Below are positions 8,520 to 16,834 of a DNA stretch of 58,024 bases, piece after piece (position 1 is the first letter of the stretch; every line of letters starts with the position of its first letter). Source of the stretch: JBAZLV01 sp041650055 (GTDB lineage: Bacteria; Nitrospirota; UBA9217); NCBI GenBank assembly GCA_041650055.1, contig JBAZLV010000010.1, positions 1 through 58,024 on the forward strand. The letters run 5' to 3'. The translations under genes and the position numbers were made by a program. The notes under the pieces were generated by a model. It was not told where the DNA came from, searched no databases, and worked only from the letters and a program-made list of their open reading frames with translations.

Positions 8520-9742
8520 TATTTGACCCCATCCTTCTGCTTTTTGGACTGCTTTTTAGTCTGCACTTCAGAACCGGATGTTGCTGCAGCAGCCGTCTTG
8601 TTTTCAATGAATGGCACGGTTTTTACCGTAGTACCGGGTCGCACTTTTTGCATGCCTTCAACAATCAGGCGATCTCCTGACGACAATCCTGAAACAACGA
8701 GCCATTGGTCACCTATGGCGCGGTCAAGTATGAGCAGCCGCTGTTGAACCGTGCCGGCATCATCCACAACGAGTGCAATGGATTCCCCTTTTGGATTGCG
8801 GTTAACTCCCTGTTGAGGAATAAGGATGCCTTTTTCGGCAATTCCTTCATGGATAACTGCACGCACGAACATCCCGGGCAAAAGCGTATGACGAGGATTA
8901 GGAAAGACGGTACGCAAAGTAATGGAGTCGGTGCTCTGATCAACCGTTACTTCAGAAAACTTCAAGGTGCCTTCTAAGGAATAGGGAATCCCATTTTCCA
9001 GCAGGAGTTTTACTTTTGCGCCGGTTCTCCCGGATTTTTTGAGTTGACCGCTGGCCAACGCTTGTTTCAGACGCAGCATTTCAGAACTGGATTGGGTTAC
9101 ATCAACATAGATAGGATCAAGCTGCTGAATGGTGGCGAGCGCTGACGGCTGGCTTGCAGTTACCAATGCACCGGTGGTAACTGATGATCGTCCGATTCGA
9201 CCTGAGATAGGAGCGGCAACGCGGGTATAGGCCAGGTTGATGCGGGCTGTTTCCAGCGCTGCCCGGGCAGATTCCACATCTGCTGCAGCTTGCTTGAGTG
9301 CAGCAGTTGCATTTTCATAATCCTGCCGACTGACAGCTTGGATTTTTATGAGTTCCTCGAAACGTTGTGCCTTGAGTTGGGCAGGGATAATGTTGGCTTC
9401 CGCCCTGGCTAATGTAGCTTTTGCATTGTTGTAAGCTGCCTGGTACATAGCAGGATCGATCTGATACAAAATATCTCCCGCCTTCACATCAGAACCTTCA
9501 GTAAACAGGCGGTTCTGAATAACGCCGTTTACCTGGGGCCTTACTTCCGCTAGAAGATGTGCTGATGTCCTGCCGGGCAATTCCATGGTAAGCGCTACTC
9601 GCTGCGGCTTAACCATTATGACCGAGACTTCCGGAGGGGGTGGGGGTTGTTTCGGCTCCTTCTTACATGCGGGCAGCATAAAAAAAGCAACCAACAGGAC
9701 AAAAATAAAAATTTGATTCTTGTTTCTTTTATACATATCCAT
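8519..9742 (-). CDS. RND efflux periplasmic adaptor lipoprotein (AcrA/MexA-like)
   Basis: Membrane fusion protein of 407 residues. A lipoprotein signal ends in LPAC (Cys26), followed by a Pro-rich linker, the first lipoyl half (EVRPQVNGVIQNRLFTEGS), a helical hairpin rich in Ala (ATLARAEANI and ALKQAAADVESARAALE) and the second lipoyl half (RVAAPISGRIGRS). These parts are standard for MexA-type adaptors that bridge the pump and channel. The ATG at 9736 (MYKRN) has a better-spaced GAGG than the ATG at 9742 and may be the true start. It is 89 nt after tetR and overlaps the pump gene by one base. Confidence 0.95.
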   Translation of the reverse strand: MDMYKRNKNQIFIFVLLVAFFMLPACKKEPKQPPPPPEVSVIMVKPQRVALTMELPGRTSAHLLAEVRPQVNGVIQNRLFTEGSDVKAGDILYQIDPAMYQAAYNNAKATLARAEANIIPAQLKAQRFEELIKIQAVSRQDYENATAALKQAAADVESARAALETARINLAYTRVAAPISGRIGRSSVTTGALVTASQPSALATIQQLDPIYVDVTQSSSEMLRLKQALASGQLKKSGRTGAKVKLLLENGIPYSLEGTLKFSEVTVDQSTDSITLRTVFPNPRHTLLPGMFVRAVIHEGIAEKGILIPQQGVNRNPKGESIALVVDDAGTVQQRLLILDRAIGDQWLVVSGLSSGDRLIVEGMQKVRPGTTVKTVPFIENKTAAAATSGSEVQTKKQSKKQKDGVK

Positions 9743-9831
9743 ACCTCATTTCTTCCTAGAGCAGCTGATATGAATGAACGATCTCTCATACATAGTTCTA
9801 GTATAAATAAAAAATTTGCACTCCTGAATTA

Positions 9832-10422
9832 TTAACGTTTAACCGCATCCCAACAAGCACCAACGATTTGATCTATTCGATGATCATCCAGCTTAATGAA
9901 TCCTAAAATATGATTTCTTGCTACAGCTACTAATGCCCCAAGTGCAAGCGCAAAAAAAACCGGAAGCTGCACGTCCTTGATTAACTGGTTTGCTTTTCCT
10001 TCCCTATAGAGTTCTTTTAAAATATCAGTTTTGCCGGTTTTATTTTTTTCTGCAAAAAGCCTTTCCCTCCGCACGGCAACTCCATAAGGGGAATTATGGA
10101 ATTGTTCAACAAACCGAAAAGCCATTGGATTTGCAATCAGGTATTTCAGTAATTTTTCCCCGATGTGTGAAAACCTTTCTTTAATCGGCTTTTCTTTTTG
10201 ATAATTCGCTATGATAGCTTCAAAGATTCTGTTTTCAATTTCGTAATAGAGCTCATTGACAAGCGCGTCTTTATTTTCGAAATACCGGTAAATGGAACCA
10301 ATAGCCACATTGGCTTTTTCTGCAATCATGGCAGTCGGCGCCCCATGGAACCCATGCTCTGCAATGAGCTCAAGAGTCGCCTGCATGATCTCGTCCCGCT
10401 TAGTTTTTTTCAAATGGCCCAT
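9832..10422 (-). CDS. TetR-family repressor of the efflux operon
   Basis: The 196-residue protein has an N-terminal TetR DNA-binding domain: KRDEIMQATLELIAEHGF, then the helix-turn-helix with AMIAEKANVAIGSIYRYFENKDAL at about residues 30-56. The C-terminal ligand domain is variable, as expected. It is the first gene of the efflux operon. A near-perfect inverted repeat overlaps the promoter just upstream, so the simplest reading is autorepression, with relief by a pump substrate, as in AcrR/TtgR-type regulators. Confidence 0.92.
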   Translation of the reverse strand: MGHLKKTKRDEIMQATLELIAEHGFHGAPTAMIAEKANVAIGSIYRYFENKDALVNELYYEIENRIFEAIIANYQKEKPIKERFSHIGEKLLKYLIANPMAFRFVEQFHNSPYGVAVRRERLFAEKNKTGKTDILKELYREGKANQLIKDVQLPVFFALALGALVAVARNHILGFIKLDDHRIDQIVGACWDAVKR

Positions 10423-10435
10423 TACGCACCTCTCG

Positions 10436-10481
10436 TGAGTGAATGTTCACTCATTTTATCTTAAGTATTCTCCTCAGTCAA
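10436..10481 (-). promoter_or_regulatory. Promoter and TetR operator of the efflux operon
   Basis: On the minus strand a -35 TTGACT (10481-10476) and a -10 TAAAAT (10458-10453) are separated by 17 nt. An inverted repeat with 8-bp perfect arms TGAGTGAA/TTCACTCA and a 2-nt centre occupies 10436-10453, starting at the last base of the -10 box and covering the predicted transcription start. This is the standard placement for repressor occlusion. The repeat begins 14 nt upstream of the tetR start codon. Confidence 0.8.
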
Positions 10482-10659
10482 GAGTAAATATGCTAAAAGA
10501 AGTGCCAGGATGTAATTCTAATGTTTAACTCTCAAAGTGTAATCCCAAATTGCTTTCTTGCGTAATATATGTTACGATTGAACATGGCAAGATTGCTTAA
10601 CAACAGCAAAACTATGACTGCGTTCCTTTGTGATATCAAATACACCTTCGCAATCATAT

Positions 10660-10797
10660 CACCTCAAGCGCCCTTTGTTCCAAAGCCAGTGGCTTTGGTT
10701 CATAGCTGGCGGAGGCACAATATGTAACGAATATCAGTTTGCATATTGTTTTTGTGGTATCCAGCCAGCAGAGCATCAAACGTCTGCTGGTTTTTTT
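10660..10797 (+). ncRNA. Candidate structured small RNA or leader ending in a terminator
   Basis: Three consecutive hairpins on the plus strand precede the rnk-like gene. The first is a perfect 8-bp stem at 10680-10687/10691-10698 with loop AGT. The second is an 8-bp stem ACAATATG (10717-10724) with CATATTGT (10742-10749). The third is the intrinsic terminator listed separately. No ORF with a ribosome site explains them. It could be a free small RNA or an attenuated leader of the rnk-like gene. I do not recognise a known class, and the 5' end is a guess. Confidence 0.4.
10765..10797 (+). terminator. Intrinsic terminator upstream of the rnk-like gene
   Basis: The perfect stem CCAGCAGA (10765-10772) pairs with TCTGCTGG (10783-10790) and is followed by seven T residues (10791-10797). 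It lies 117 nt before the rnk-like start codon and has no coding gene in front of it on this strand. Confidence 0.8.
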
Positions 10798-10913
10798 AAT
10801 AAGTATTGCACCAGTTCTATCGTTGGTCTTGCAGTCGCTTTGTAACACGTGCATTCTCTTTGCGCTTCGGAGGAGAATGCGAATAACCTTGAGACTGTTT
10901 AAACAGGAGAAAA

Positions 10914-11336
10914 ATGGCAATGGAAAAAAGGACGATCTATATAACAGAATTTGACATGGAACGATTGAAAAAACGGCTTCTTGAGTGTGATACTATTCCT
11001 GAGCGGGATAAGGAGCATCTGGAGGAACTCGAACAGGAATTAATGAATGCTGAAATCGTTTCGCCGCAGGCAATCCCGCCAGACGTCATTACCATGAACT
11101 CCTCTGTTCGTCTGAAGGACCTGGATACAAAAAAGGAACTCACTTATACGCTCGTCTTTCCCGTTGATTCAGACTCGAGACAGAATAAGATTTCCGTTCT
11201 TGCTCCCGTAGGGACTGCGATGATCGGCTATCGGGTCGGGGACATCATAACGTGGGAAGTGCCAGGAGGGCAGCGGCGCTTGAAGGTAGAAAAAGTGATT
11301 TATCAACCCGAAGCGTCCGGAGACTACCACCTCTGA
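10914..11336 (+). CDS. rnk: Rnk-like GreA/GreB-family regulator
   Basis: The 140-residue protein has a short N-terminal helical segment and a C-terminal GreA/GreB FKBP-like domain: VRLKDLDTKKELTYTLVFP, then SVLAPVGTAMIGYRVGDII and WEVPGGQRRLKVEKVIYQP. Length and order match Rnk (regulator of nucleoside diphosphate kinase), which binds RNA polymerase near the secondary channel but lacks the long Gre coiled coil. The start has a clear ribosome site AGGAGAAAA. An intrinsic terminator and a hairpin-rich region lie immediately upstream, so expression may depend on an internal promoter or on readthrough. Confidence 0.88.
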   Translation: MAMEKRTIYITEFDMERLKKRLLECDTIPERDKEHLEELEQELMNAEIVSPQAIPPDVITMNSSVRLKDLDTKKELTYTLVFPVDSDSRQNKISVLAPVGTAMIGYRVGDIITWEVPGGQRRLKVEKVIYQPEASGDYHL

Positions 11337-11427
11337 TCTGTATTGAAGTTCTTATTTGTGAAGTGCTGCGTTAACGGTTCATCGTGCTTGCATCAGGCAG
11401 AAGTACGTTTTTTATTGAACTGGATAA

Positions 11428-11595
11428 TCAAGTTTTACGGTCTTTTTTTGTTTTGTCAACGGGCATACAGGACTCACAGTAGAGTCCTGTATCACTGACG
11501 CGGCTGGGATGCCAGCGGATGGTGCCTGATTCAGTTTTCATGCTTAATCTTTTCCCACAGATACTGCAATGAGATTGTCTGGTTTTCGATTGCAT
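11428..11595 (-). CDS. Small zinc-ribbon-like protein
   Basis: The 55-residue protein (start ATG 11595, with AAGGATGG in front; the frame could also open at TTG 11625) has two Cys pairs, CSIC and CESC, separated by about 28 residues with the intervening GTIRWHPSRVSDTGLY. This is a plausible zinc ribbon. It stands alone and is convergent with the Rnk-like gene. I do not recognise a named family. Confidence 0.6.
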   Translation of the reverse strand: MQSKTRQSHCSICGKRLSMKTESGTIRWHPSRVSDTGLYCESCMPVDKTKKDRKT

Positions 11596-11757
11596 TATGC
11601 TTTCCATCCTTTTTTTATAAATCAAAATGTGACATAATGGCTACTCAGATTTGATCTTCTTAATATATCGGCTATCCGTAAACATTCTTTAACGAGAAGC
11701 TATAGAAACTGCCATATTATGACCTTTCTCGATTAAATTTTCAAGAGGAGTATTTTA

Positions 11758-12924
11758 TTGCATTCGGATGTTATTATTATCGGCGCCGGAGCATCAGGCC
11801 TTTTTTGCGCTCTCCAATGCGCGAAGCGGGGACGGACGGTTCTGGTGCTTGACCATGCTGATCGTATTGGGTCAAAAATCCGTATTTCCGGCGGAGGACG
11901 ATGCAATTTTACCAATCTGCGTGTGAGTGCAGATTATTATTTTTCTCATAACCCTCATTTTTGCAAATCCGCATTAGCCGGTTTTACTCCGCAGGATATT
12001 CTATCGTTTGTTCAAGACCACGGTATTACCTATTATGAAAAAGAAGAGGGGCAGATATTTTGTGTAAACAGCTCCCGAGATGTTATAGATATGCTTGAAC
12101 AAGAGTGTGTCAATGCAGGAGTAAAAACAATCCTTCAATGTGCTATAAGTTCTGTCACCAGAAAAAATGAATTTATTGTAGAAACCAATAAGGGTACATT
12201 TTCTTCTGAATCATTGATTATTGCAACCGGTGGACTTTCATATCCCGTGATAGGAGCAAGCTCTTTTGGATATGATATTGCACGGTCATTTGGCATTGCG
12301 ATCACTGATCTAAGGCCGGCGCTTGTTCCGTTTGTGCTTTCTGATCAGGAGCGCAGTCTCTGTAATGAACTTGCAGGTGTTTCGCTTGATGCTGTGATAA
12401 CGTACGGTCGCCGGAAGTTCAAAGGGTCATTGTTGTTTACGCATCGAGGATTATCCGGTCCTGCTGCTCTTCAAACTTCACTTTTTTATGATTCGGCTCT
12501 TCCGCTCAGTATTGATCTTGTTCCTGATGCGAATATTTATGATGTTCTCATGCAGAAAAGAAAGACCAAAGCAGAAATTCAAAATCTGCTGGCTGAATAT
12601 GTCCCGAAGCGGCTTGCGAAAATAGTGTGCGATCGCCTTGATATAGCAAAGCCAATCAATCAAATATCTGACAAGGATATCAGGTCTCTTGCAGATTCAC
12701 TCCATGCATGGAAGGTTATTCCCAAAGGCACGGAAGGATATGAGACCGCTGAAGTGACAGCAGGCGGCGTTGATACTAAAGAGCTTTCTTCAAAGACCAT
12801 GGAGGCGAAAAAGCAGGCTGGTCTTTTCTTTATAGGCGAGGTCGTTGATGTGACCGGTGCATTAGGTGGTTATAACCTTCACTGGGCATGGGCTTCAGGG
12901 TATGCGGCCGGAAAACATGCATGA
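11758..12924 (+). CDS. HI0933/YhiN-family flavoprotein
   Basis: The 388-residue protein has the N-terminal dinucleotide-binding motif VIIIGAGASGLFCA (about residues 5-18), the family signature KIRISGGGRCNFTN (about 41-54), a second glycine motif IIATGGLSYPVIGASSFGYD and the C-terminal FIGEVVDVTGALGGYNLHWAW that completes the FAD site. It belongs to the HI0933-like/BaiN group of FAD proteins, whose physiological reaction is mostly undefined. The TTG start at 11758 is well supported by AAGAGGAG in front. It is monocistronic. Confidence 0.92.
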   Translation: MHSDVIIIGAGASGLFCALQCAKRGRTVLVLDHADRIGSKIRISGGGRCNFTNLRVSADYYFSHNPHFCKSALAGFTPQDILSFVQDHGITYYEKEEGQIFCVNSSRDVIDMLEQECVNAGVKTILQCAISSVTRKNEFIVETNKGTFSSESLIIATGGLSYPVIGASSFGYDIARSFGIAITDLRPALVPFVLSDQERSLCNELAGVSLDAVITYGRRKFKGSLLFTHRGLSGPAALQTSLFYDSALPLSIDLVPDANIYDVLMQKRKTKAEIQNLLAEYVPKRLAKIVCDRLDIAKPINQISDKDIRSLADSLHAWKVIPKGTEGYETAEVTAGGVDTKELSSKTMEAKKQAGLFFIGEVVDVTGALGGYNLHWAWASGYAAGKHA

Positions 12925-12971
12925 AACCTTACTAAATAATCTTCCTTTAGGCTATTTAAAAAAACACGAAA

Positions 12972-13001
12972 TTGTCATTTGAGCGTAGTGAAGAATCTTG
13001 C
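12972..13001. repeat. Half of a dispersed chromosomal repeat (suspected)
   Basis: The segment starting TTGTCATTTGAGCG and continuing to GAAGAATCTTGC resembles the dispersed intergenic repeats with GAGCG...GAAGAATCT found in many environmental genomes. Only one copy is seen in this window, so the assignment is by resemblance only. It lies in the 232-nt gap between the flavoprotein and the DUF305 gene, which otherwise shows nothing recognisable. Confidence 0.3.
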
Positions 13002-13156
13002 TTCCAGAGGCTTGCGATCAGTTCGTTGCCCAACCATTTTAACAACCTATTAGAAAAAATAATCCTTTATAGCCTCCACTCTGCAATAAACACTACTATA
13101 ATTTTCATGGAAGAGAAATTTAATATCTATTCTACGTTTGTCTCGTGGAGTTAGAA

Positions 13157-13543
13157 ATGCCTAATAATAAGGTAAGACATTACCGTACGGTATGGCTAGT
13201 GGCATGGTTTGTAACAATGTTTTTCACGACTACGATTCTTATCGGGAACAATTCTATAAACTCTTTTCAGAATAGTAAGGTACAATCATTTCATCATTTA
13301 ATGCATGATGCAATGATCGTGATGAATCAGCGAATGGAACGCGCTCCCATGACCGGCGATCCTGACCATGACTTTGCTGCCATGATGATTCCTCATCATG
13401 AGGGAGCCATTGATATGGCAAAACTGGAATTACTTTACGGGAAGGATCCTGCACTGCGCAGGCTCGCCCAGGAAATCATCGTGACGCAGCAGCAGGAAGT
13501 TCAAGTTATGCAGATGCGTTTGAAGCAATTAAAAACAAGATAA
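13157..13543 (+). CDS. DUF305-family membrane-anchored protein
   Basis: The protein is 128 residues from the ATG at 13157; the GTGGAG just before it is the ribosome site and not a start. An N-terminal hydrophobic helix (WLVAWFVTMFFTTTILIG) anchors or exports it. The body carries the DUF305 signature DFAAMMIPHHEGAIDMAKLE with paired His residues, and the helical continuation LAQEIIVTQQQEVQVMQ. DUF305 proteins are ferritin-like helical bundles often linked to copper handling (CopM). The YVTN propeller follows after 57 nt on the same strand, so the two may be co-expressed. Confidence 0.85.
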   Translation: MPNNKVRHYRTVWLVAWFVTMFFTTTILIGNNSINSFQNSKVQSFHHLMHDAMIVMNQRMERAPMTGDPDHDFAAMMIPHHEGAIDMAKLELLYGKDPALRRLAQEIIVTQQQEVQVMQMRLKQLKTR

Positions 13544-13600
13544 ACTGTGAGCTCTGTGGTTAAACTTTTGACATTACTCTTCACATAAAAGGAGATTACC

Positions 13601-15052
13601 ATGAAATCATTCATTCAAAAACTGATATTCGTTGTACTAGTTATATTACTGACTGTATCACTTATAAACGCAGGACAAGTGCCCGGTTCTGCCAACGCGC
13701 CGGATATTCCTATTTCTTCACATGATCGTATTTATCTTGCTGATCAAACCTCGAACACGGTCTCCGTAGTTGATCCGGCTACCGGGAAATTGCTGGGCGT
13801 CATTCGTCTTGGTGATCCTACTCCTGGCAATTTAAGTCCGCTATACAAAGGCCAGCTCCTGGTACACGGCATGGGATATTCGCCGGATCATCGCACACTT
13901 GTAGTTGTCTCGATCGGTTCTAATTCAGTTGCTTTCATCGATACCGAGACGAATAGCGTTAAGCATATTACCTATGTTGGCCGTTCTCCGCATGAAGCAA
14001 TGTACACACGTGATGGAAAAGAAATCTGGGTTGCCGTACGCGGAGAAGATTTTATCCAAGTGCTTGATGGAAAGACCTATGAACCAAAGCGGCGAATTAA
14101 GATAGCAAACGGCCCCGGCATGACCATCTTTTCACCAGATGGTAAATATGGTTATGTCTGCTCGAGCTTTACTCCCGAAACAACGGTGATTGACACCAAG
14201 ACTCATAAGATCGTGGGCCGAGTAAAGCAGGCTTCGCCTTTCTGTCCGGACATTGCAGCTACTCCAGACGTCGAGCAAGTCTGGTTTACACTGAAAGACA
14301 TTGGGAAGACACAAGTGTTTAATGCCAAGCCGCCATTTAATACCATCGCCGTTCTCGAGACAGGGCCTATTACTAATCATGTCAACATTGTAAGGAATGC
14401 CAATGGCCAATTTGCTTATGTCACCATCGGGGGGCTTAATGAGGTAAAAGTTTTTACTACGAGTGACAAACCCAAGCTTGTTGCCACAATTCCGACCGGT
14501 GAATTGCCTCATGGTCTCTGGCCTTCTGGAGACGGCACGCGTATTTACGTTGGGTTAGAGAATGCAAATGCAGTAACAGCGATTGATACCATGACCAATA
14601 AAGTAGTTGGTACGATTAAGACTGGTCAATCACCACAGGGAATGGTTTATATTCCAAACGCGGTTTCAAAAGGTACTGGTACAGAAAACCTCTCACCCAT
14701 AGGCAGTTCTGGGGAAGCAATACACCTAAGCCTGGTTTCAATCGGGACGGGAAAATTGCAGACCACCGTGGCAGTGAATAATCAGGGATTGATCGACCTG
14801 CTCGAGGCAGCGGTTACAGGTCTTGAACCAAAAAAACCGTATTTACTGGCACTTGCCAACAATGCCGATGGATCAGGAACGCTTGAGCCCGTGGCGAAGT
14901 TTATGACCAATCCGAGTGGGGCAGCTGTGGTCGTTACTGTTGGGCCATTGCGTAAGGTAGTTAAAAGCGATAAAAGTACTGAACGGCGTTTTTTGGTAAT
15001 AGCACCGTTGAGTGAAGATAAGCCTGGTTCGCCGGTGCAAGTGCAGCGGTGA
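13601..15052 (+). CDS. Exported YVTN beta-propeller protein
   Basis: The 483-residue protein starts with a signal peptide (MKSFIQKLIFVVLVILLTVSL, cleavage near INAG). From residue 45 to 355 it has repeated blades of the type YLADQTSNTVSVVDPATGKL, IWVAVRGEDFIQVLDGKTYE and IYVGLENANAVTAIDTMTNK, the YVTN/YncE propeller family. The last 130 residues form a separate beta-rich domain of unknown role. Such proteins are periplasmic or surface-exposed and usually bind partners or metal; no catalytic residues can be assigned. The ribosome site AAAGGAG is clear. Confidence 0.88.
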   Translation: MKSFIQKLIFVVLVILLTVSLINAGQVPGSANAPDIPISSHDRIYLADQTSNTVSVVDPATGKLLGVIRLGDPTPGNLSPLYKGQLLVHGMGYSPDHRTLVVVSIGSNSVAFIDTETNSVKHITYVGRSPHEAMYTRDGKEIWVAVRGEDFIQVLDGKTYEPKRRIKIANGPGMTIFSPDGKYGYVCSSFTPETTVIDTKTHKIVGRVKQASPFCPDIAATPDVEQVWFTLKDIGKTQVFNAKPPFNTIAVLETGPITNHVNIVRNANGQFAYVTIGGLNEVKVFTTSDKPKLVATIPTGELPHGLWPSGDGTRIYVGLENANAVTAIDTMTNKVVGTIKTGQSPQGMVYIPNAVSKGTGTENLSPIGSSGEAIHLSLVSIGTGKLQTTVAVNNQGLIDLLEAAVTGLEPKKPYLLALANNADGSGTLEPVAKFMTNPSGAAVVVTVGPLRKVVKSDKSTERRFLVIAPLSEDKPGSPVQVQR

Positions 15053-15068
15053 GGATTTGCAGTTTTGG

Positions 15069-15794
15069 TCAGGGTCTGTTTGGGTTGTTCCTCTGATCGA
15101 TAGGACCCACAAGGGTTGAAAAGAATGTCGGTATCTCTGATTCGAATGCGAGTTGTTTACCGCTGAATGGATGTTTAAAAGAAATCGATCTGGCGTGAAG
15201 CGCCATGCGTGGTTGTGTGTCACTGGCTTTCCCATACTTTGTATCGCCAACAATCGGATGTCCAAGACCGGCGAAATGCACTCGTATCTGATTCTTTCTG
15301 CCCGTTAAGAGGACTACTTCCAATAAGGACAATCCTTTCGTTACCCTGAGTACGTTGTAGGCTGTCTGTGACAGCCTGCCTCTTGTGCTGTCAGACGTAG
15401 AGTAAACGCTATAGTCTTGGTTTTCCGCCAAATAGGTTGTAATGGTCCCCGAACTTTTTTCAAGCTTGCCATGAGCCACGGCAAGATATTTTTTCTCTGT
15501 TTGTTTCCACTGAGCTTTCAAGCGATACATTGCTTCTTCGCTCTTTGCAAAAATGAGCGTCCCTGAAGTGTCCCTGTCGAGTCGGTGAACAACGAAAAGA
15601 CGTTTTCGGCTTCTGCCGCAACCCTCGCGGATATAATCTGTTAACAAGGAATGTGCTGTGCGCGATTTTTCCCTCTCCGTAGCAACGGTCAAGAGACCTG
15701 CTGGTTTATCCACCACAAGAATTTCCTTATCCTCGTAAAGAATTCCGAGGCCGTTTGATATAAACCTAATTTTTAAAGTTCGTCGATTGCCCAT
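15069..15794 (-). CDS. RluA-family RNA pseudouridine synthase
   Basis: The 241-residue protein has the N-terminal motif YEDKEILVVDKPAGLL and the catalytic motif HRLDRDTSG with the conserved Asp at residue 73, plus the C-terminal motif LTGRKNQIRVHFAGLGHPIVGD. It isomerises uridine in rRNA or tRNA. The protein has no obvious S4 domain, which is common in the short RluA/RluC-like members; the target site cannot be told. It is convergent with the propeller gene and is the first chromosomal gene on the left of the cassette-like RM unit. Confidence 0.93.
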   Translation of the reverse strand: MGNRRTLKIRFISNGLGILYEDKEILVVDKPAGLLTVATEREKSRTAHSLLTDYIREGCGRSRKRLFVVHRLDRDTSGTLIFAKSEEAMYRLKAQWKQTEKKYLAVAHGKLEKSSGTITTYLAENQDYSVYSTSDSTRGRLSQTAYNVLRVTKGLSLLEVVLLTGRKNQIRVHFAGLGHPIVGDTKYGKASDTQPRMALHARSISFKHPFSGKQLAFESEIPTFFSTLVGPIDQRNNPNRP

Positions 15795-16040
15795 AGCAAG
15801 TCTTCTGTAATCGATTACCCGATGTTGCCATGAATCGAATCATGACCTGGTTGATTTGAATGGGAAGTTAAATGTTATAGACCTGGCCCAAAGACGTTGT
15901 GATGACTCGGCTGTTGACCAACTATTAGCATGGCGTCGGGTTTCGCAGAGCCTGCCCCAGCAAGACTTAAGCAGGGGTTCCACCTGACCTACAAACGTGA
16001 TATTTGCAATCATTGAACATGTCGTCTGTCATACTTTCCA

Positions 16041-16114
16041 AACTAACGCTCCGCATAACCGGCTGGCAATTCCGCTGCGCTTCATTGCCAGCCGAGTGCA
16101 GCGCCTTGTTAGCT
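16041..16114 (-). other. attC-like recombination site of an integron gene cassette
   Basis: The 74-nt imperfect palindrome reads on the minus strand: outer box AGCTAAC (16114-16108), then AAGGCGCTGCACTC, a perfect 10-bp stem (ATTGCCAGCC at 16084-16093 on the plus strand with GGCTGGCAAT at 16061-16070), then GGTTATGCGGAGC and outer box GTTAGTT (16047-16041). This is the attC layout (R''-L''-L'-R'), with near-consensus RYYYAAC and GTTRRRY core boxes. The stop codon TAA of the endonuclease lies inside the R'' box, as is common in gene cassettes. The recombination point would be between G16047 and the following T on the minus strand. Confidence 0.75.
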
Positions 16115-16834
16115 GCTTTTTCTTTTTGCTGCATCTCGAATTGCTTTTTCGATATTGTCATCTTTCAATTCATATTCACTTAAAAGATGCACATTGTCAT
16201 GTTTGACGTGAAGTTGGCCTTCGTTTCCTTTGTTCCCTCGATGCTGTCCTGTTGAGTATAGTGGATTGTTTAGAACTTCATCGGAGTTCATTATCCATAG
16301 AACTATTTCATCGCGGAACACGGCAACCCAAATGAATACATCACAGCATTGCGGCTTTAACTGCTGAAAGTTCATTAGAAACCGCTTTTTGGTATGCCGT
16401 GACAACGCTTTCATATAAAGAGGTTCTTCGCTATCGCTATCGACACCTCTTGACGCTTTTACTTCAATGGTAATTCCATCGAGCCAGAGATCATATTCAC
16501 CTGAGTAATTCGGATCTATTTTCTTAGATGGCTTTTTCAGCTTTGAGCATTTACCTTGGACATAGGTTTGAGCAAACTTTTCACCAAACCCACGAGGTGC
16601 AGAAATCTCGAATATCCAAAGGTTTGGGTTTTCACTAATGTATTCAGTGCGTATTTCGATATACTGATCATAGCTCATGCCGCCCTTATCAATGAGGTTG
16701 CATATCAGATGCTCGTATTCATTAAATGGAAATATTGATTGATCTTCCTCGACCATCGCAAGAACATCATCTAGATTACTCCGCGATCCAGTAAATGAAG
16801 CGATTATTCTATCTCTTAATTCGGTAAGCTCCAT
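16109..16834 (-). CDS. Type II-like restriction endonuclease (PD-(D/E)XK fold)
   Basis: The 241-residue protein carries a PD-(D/E)XK nuclease core: Asp115 in GEYDLWLDG, followed by Glu124-Val-Lys126 in ITIEVKASRG. It overlaps the methyltransferase gene by 26 nt and ends within the attC-like site. Gene order and the shared reading direction make it the endonuclease partner of the adenine methyltransferase. The recognition sequence cannot be predicted from the sequence alone. Its AT-richer composition and cassette setting point to horizontal transfer. Confidence 0.8.
   Translation of the reverse strand: MELTELRDRIIASFTGSRSNLDDVLAMVEEDQSIFPFNEYEHLICNLIDKGGMSYDQYIEIRTEYISENPNLWIFEISAPRGFGEKFAQTYVQGKCSKLKKPSKKIDPNYSGEYDLWLDGITIEVKASRGVDSDSEEPLYMKALSRHTKKRFLMNFQQLKPQCCDVFIWVAVFRDEIVLWIMNSDEVLNNPLYSTGQHRGNKGNEGQLHVKHDNVHLLSEYELKDDNIEKAIRDAAKRKSS

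Noticed and set aside
15967..16161. 64-codon minus-strand ORF across the attC-like site
   Set aside because: It reads through the palindrome and the endonuclease end in another frame and has no motif; the attC explanation accounts for the sequence.
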